From positions 1 through 7,368 of the forward strand of contig JAURLF010000017.1 in the NCBI GenBank assembly GCA_030831375.1: DNA of 7,368 nucleotides, written 5' to 3'. The stretch is from Gaiellales bacterium (GTDB taxonomy: Bacteria > Actinomycetota > Thermoleophilia > Gaiellales > F1-60-MAGs149). This document shows positions 6,717 to 7,368 of this stretch, piece after piece (the stretch's first letter is position 1; the number at the start of each line of letters is the position of its first letter). The notes below the pieces were generated by a model. The model was given only the letters and a program-made list of their open reading frames with translations. It ran no database searches and was not told the DNA's origin. The position numbers were made by a program, and so were the translations under genes.

Positions 6717-6744
6717 TTGACAGCCGGCGCGGGTGCGGGACAAT
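6717..6744 (+). promoter_or_regulatory. sigma70-type promoter for the small acidic ORF
   Basis: A perfect -35 hexamer TTGACA (6717-6722), a 16-nt spacer and GACAAT (6739-6744), which matches four of six -10 positions including the final AAT. Transcription would start near 6751, giving a leader of about 27 nt that contains AGGAGGAG (6767-6774). This is the best promoter-like sequence in the window; the assignment is by pattern only. Confidence 0.6.
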
Positions 6745-6777
6745 CGGGCCGTACCCCCGCGACGGCAGGAGGAGACG

Positions 6778-6906
6778 GTGCCCGACGGCCCTGACGACGA
6801 CGCGCTGGCCGACGACGAGGTCGAGCTCGACGACCCCGACGCGCTGGCCGACGAGGACTGGAGCGACTTCACCTACGGGCAGGGTGCGCTCGACGAGGAC
6901 GACTGA
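6778..6906 (+). CDS. 42-aa highly acidic small protein
   Basis: A short ORF from GTG 6778 to TGA 6904-6906. It is supported by a strong Shine-Dalgarno AGGAGGAG (6767-6774) at good spacing and by a promoter-like TTGACA/GACAAT pair upstream. The protein has 15 Asp, 4 Glu and no Lys, Arg or His, so a net charge near -19 over 42 residues. It contains two near-identical blocks, DALADDE (8-14) and DALADED (21-27), then an aromatic patch DWSDFTYGQG (27-36) and an acidic tail. No membrane segment and no known domain. It is probably disordered and may bind a basic partner or metal ions, but that is guesswork. It lies between the nitroreductase gene and a small membrane protein gene. I do not recognise a family. 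Confidence 0.7.
   Translation: MPDGPDDDALADDEVELDDPDALADEDWSDFTYGQGALDEDD
6798..6854 (+). repeat. 18-nt direct repeat inside the acidic ORF
   Basis: The 18-mer CGACGCGCTGGCCGACGA occurs exactly at 6798-6815 and 6837-6854. The 39-nt offset is 13 codons, so both copies are read in the same frame and encode the (D)DALAD blocks. This points to internal duplication within the small gene, or to selection for a repeated acidic helix. Confidence 0.75.
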
Positions 6907-6909
6907 CGG

Positions 6910-6939
6910 CGCGGCGTAAGCCGCGGGGCCGGAGCCCCG
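6910..6939 (+). terminator. two tandem tetraloop hairpins after the acidic ORF
   Basis: The first hairpin is CGCGGC-GTAA-GCCGCG (6910-6925), with six base pairs and a GNRA-type loop. The second is CGGGGC-CGGA-GCCCCG (6924-6939), also six base pairs. They share two bases, so full formation of one shortens the other by up to two base pairs. They begin 4 nt after the acidic ORF stop and end 11 nt before the next ATG. A terminator, an mRNA-end stabiliser or a leader structure for the next gene are all possible; there is no U tract. Confidence 0.45.
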
Positions 6940-6949
6940 ACCCGGGGGC

Positions 6950-7183
6950 ATGCGCCTGCTCAGGATCGTGCTCGCCCTGCCGCTCTTCGTCGTCGGCGGC
7001 TACCTGGCCCTCGTGTCCCTGCTCGTGGGCTGCGCCAACCTCGCGGCCGGCGCGCCTGAGCGCAGCGGCCTGATCCTGCTGACCGGCCTGCCGACCTCCG
7101 TCGGCGAGTGGGTCCTCGGGGCCGCCGGGATGCTCCTGATCGGGCTCGGCTGGGCGATCGCCTCCGGCGGCCGCGCGCCCTGA
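6950..7183 (+). CDS. 77-aa small membrane protein
   Basis: A 77-residue protein from ATG 6950. The N-terminus has Arg2 and Arg5, then a hydrophobic stretch (6-27) that ends in LVGC (25-28), matching a lipobox with Cys28. A second hydrophobic segment covers about residues 54-71, and the middle (NLAAGAPERSG) is short and polar. It could be a two-helix membrane protein with both ends inside, or a lipoprotein with a C-terminal helix; I favour the former because little sequence would remain outside. The Shine-Dalgarno is poor (GGGGG lies too close to the ATG), so translation may depend on the preceding gene or on the hairpins just upstream. It converges on the peptidase gene 13 nt away. The function is unknown. 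Confidence 0.75.
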   Translation: MRLLRIVLALPLFVVGGYLALVSLLVGCANLAAGAPERSGLILLTGLPTSVGEWVLGAAGMLLIGLGWAIASGGRAP

Positions 7184-7200
7184 GCCCGCCGCGCGCTCAG
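7180..7200. terminator. bidirectional hairpin between the 77-aa gene and the peptidase gene
   Basis: CTGAGC (7180-7185) and GCTCAG (7195-7200) are a perfect 6-bp inverted repeat around a 9-nt GC-rich loop. Both TGA stop codons (7181-7183 plus; complement of 7197-7199 minus) lie in the arms. Half of the stem is automatic from convergent TGA stops. There is no U tract. It probably serves both converging transcripts. Confidence 0.45.
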
Positions 7201-7368
7201 CCGATCCGGCCGGCGGCGCGCAGGAGCTCGACCACGCGCTGATGGGGCAGGGCCGGCATCCGCCGCGCCTTGCGACCGGTCATCTCGCGGTTGGCCACGA
7301 GCGCGTTGACCACGGCCTCCTCGACGCTCTGCACGACCGCGGCGTAGAGCGCGTCCATCCGCCCCCAC
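7197..7368 (-). CDS. C-terminal end of a P1-family (DmpA/S58) peptidase
   Basis: On the minus strand a frame runs from the window edge to TGA (complement of 7197-7199) and encodes about 57 residues. It contains MDALYAAVVQSVEEAVVNAL, then ANREMTGRKARRM and the ending PALPHQRVVELLR. This is the typical C-terminus of DmpA-type aminopeptidases/D-esterases (P1 family, MEROPS S58), where a helix with EEA(I/V)xNAL is followed by MTGRDG and ALPHDR. Relatives usually read MTGRDG; here it is MTGRKA. The family is made as a precursor that cleaves itself before a catalytic Ser; that site, the substrate pocket and the start all lie outside the window. Another frame on this strand is also open, but it lacks any family resemblance. 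Confidence 0.8.
   Translation of the reverse strand, partial: WGRMDALYAAVVQSVEEAVVNALVANREMTGRKARRMPALPHQRVVELLRAAGRIG

Noticed and set aside
5838..6872. N-terminal extension of the MFS protein through the AT-rich region and opposite the nitroreductase gene
   Set aside because: The frame happens to be open, but the extension is antisense to a real gene, and sugar porters begin about 20 residues before the first helix, as with ATG 5837.
7000..7368. A 122-codon minus-strand open frame overlapping the window end
   Set aside because: It is antisense to the 77-aa gene and in a different frame from the peptidase C-terminus, which has clear family resemblance.
1..7368. CRISPR array, insertion sequence, prophage genes, tRNA or rRNA
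   Set aside because: No regularly spaced repeats, transposase-like proteins, terminal inverted repeats or RNA gene signatures were seen. The only clear direct repeat is the 18-mer inside the acidic ORF.

Overview
The window is a very GC-rich stretch of bacterial chromosome (about 70 % or more by eye, with G/C at nearly every third codon position). Several genes start with GTG, genes are tightly packed and there is no sign of mobile DNA. Codon use and the protein types (sugar-porter MFS, secretory lipase, short actinobacterial-type MetF, class A pyrophosphatase) suggest a high-GC actinomycete-like organism, perhaps of the Thermoleophilia/Solirubrobacterales type. That placement is inference, since no marker gene is present.

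Layout. (1) 1-898, plus strand: the tail of an unidentified protein, then a multi-pass membrane protein with weak resemblance to ZIP metal transporters. (2) 902-2170, minus strand: a secretory-lipase-type alpha/beta hydrolase, convergent with the membrane protein after only 3 nt. (3) 2259-3708, plus strand: metF (5,10-methylenetetrahydrofolate reductase) followed closely by ppa (inorganic pyrophosphatase), read from a small AT-rich leader shared with the divergent lipase. (4) 3726-5837, minus strand: a two-gene unit in which a sugar-porter MFS transporter lies 9 nt upstream of tenA (thiaminase II / aminopyrimidine aminohydrolase). It converges on ppa across a hairpin. (5) 5838-6050: a 213-nt divergent promoter region whose core is only about 34 % GC. 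(6) 6051-7183, plus strand: a nitroreductase-family flavoprotein, a 42-codon extremely acidic small protein with its own good promoter and ribosome-binding site, and a 77-aa two-segment membrane protein. (7) 7197-7368, minus strand: the C-terminal end of a DmpA/P1-family (S58) peptidase, cut by the window edge.

How it fits together. Most genes are housekeeping or salvage: one-carbon metabolism (MetF), pyrophosphate removal (Ppa), thiamine-pyrimidine salvage (TenA), sugar uptake (MFS). I see no defence, CRISPR, phage or biosynthetic system. The points most worth a second look are the acidic small ORF with an internal repeat, the MFS-tenA coupling, the AT-rich divergent promoter with repeated motifs, and the fact that all three convergent gene junctions are under 20 nt, with the paired stop codons buried in inverted repeats.
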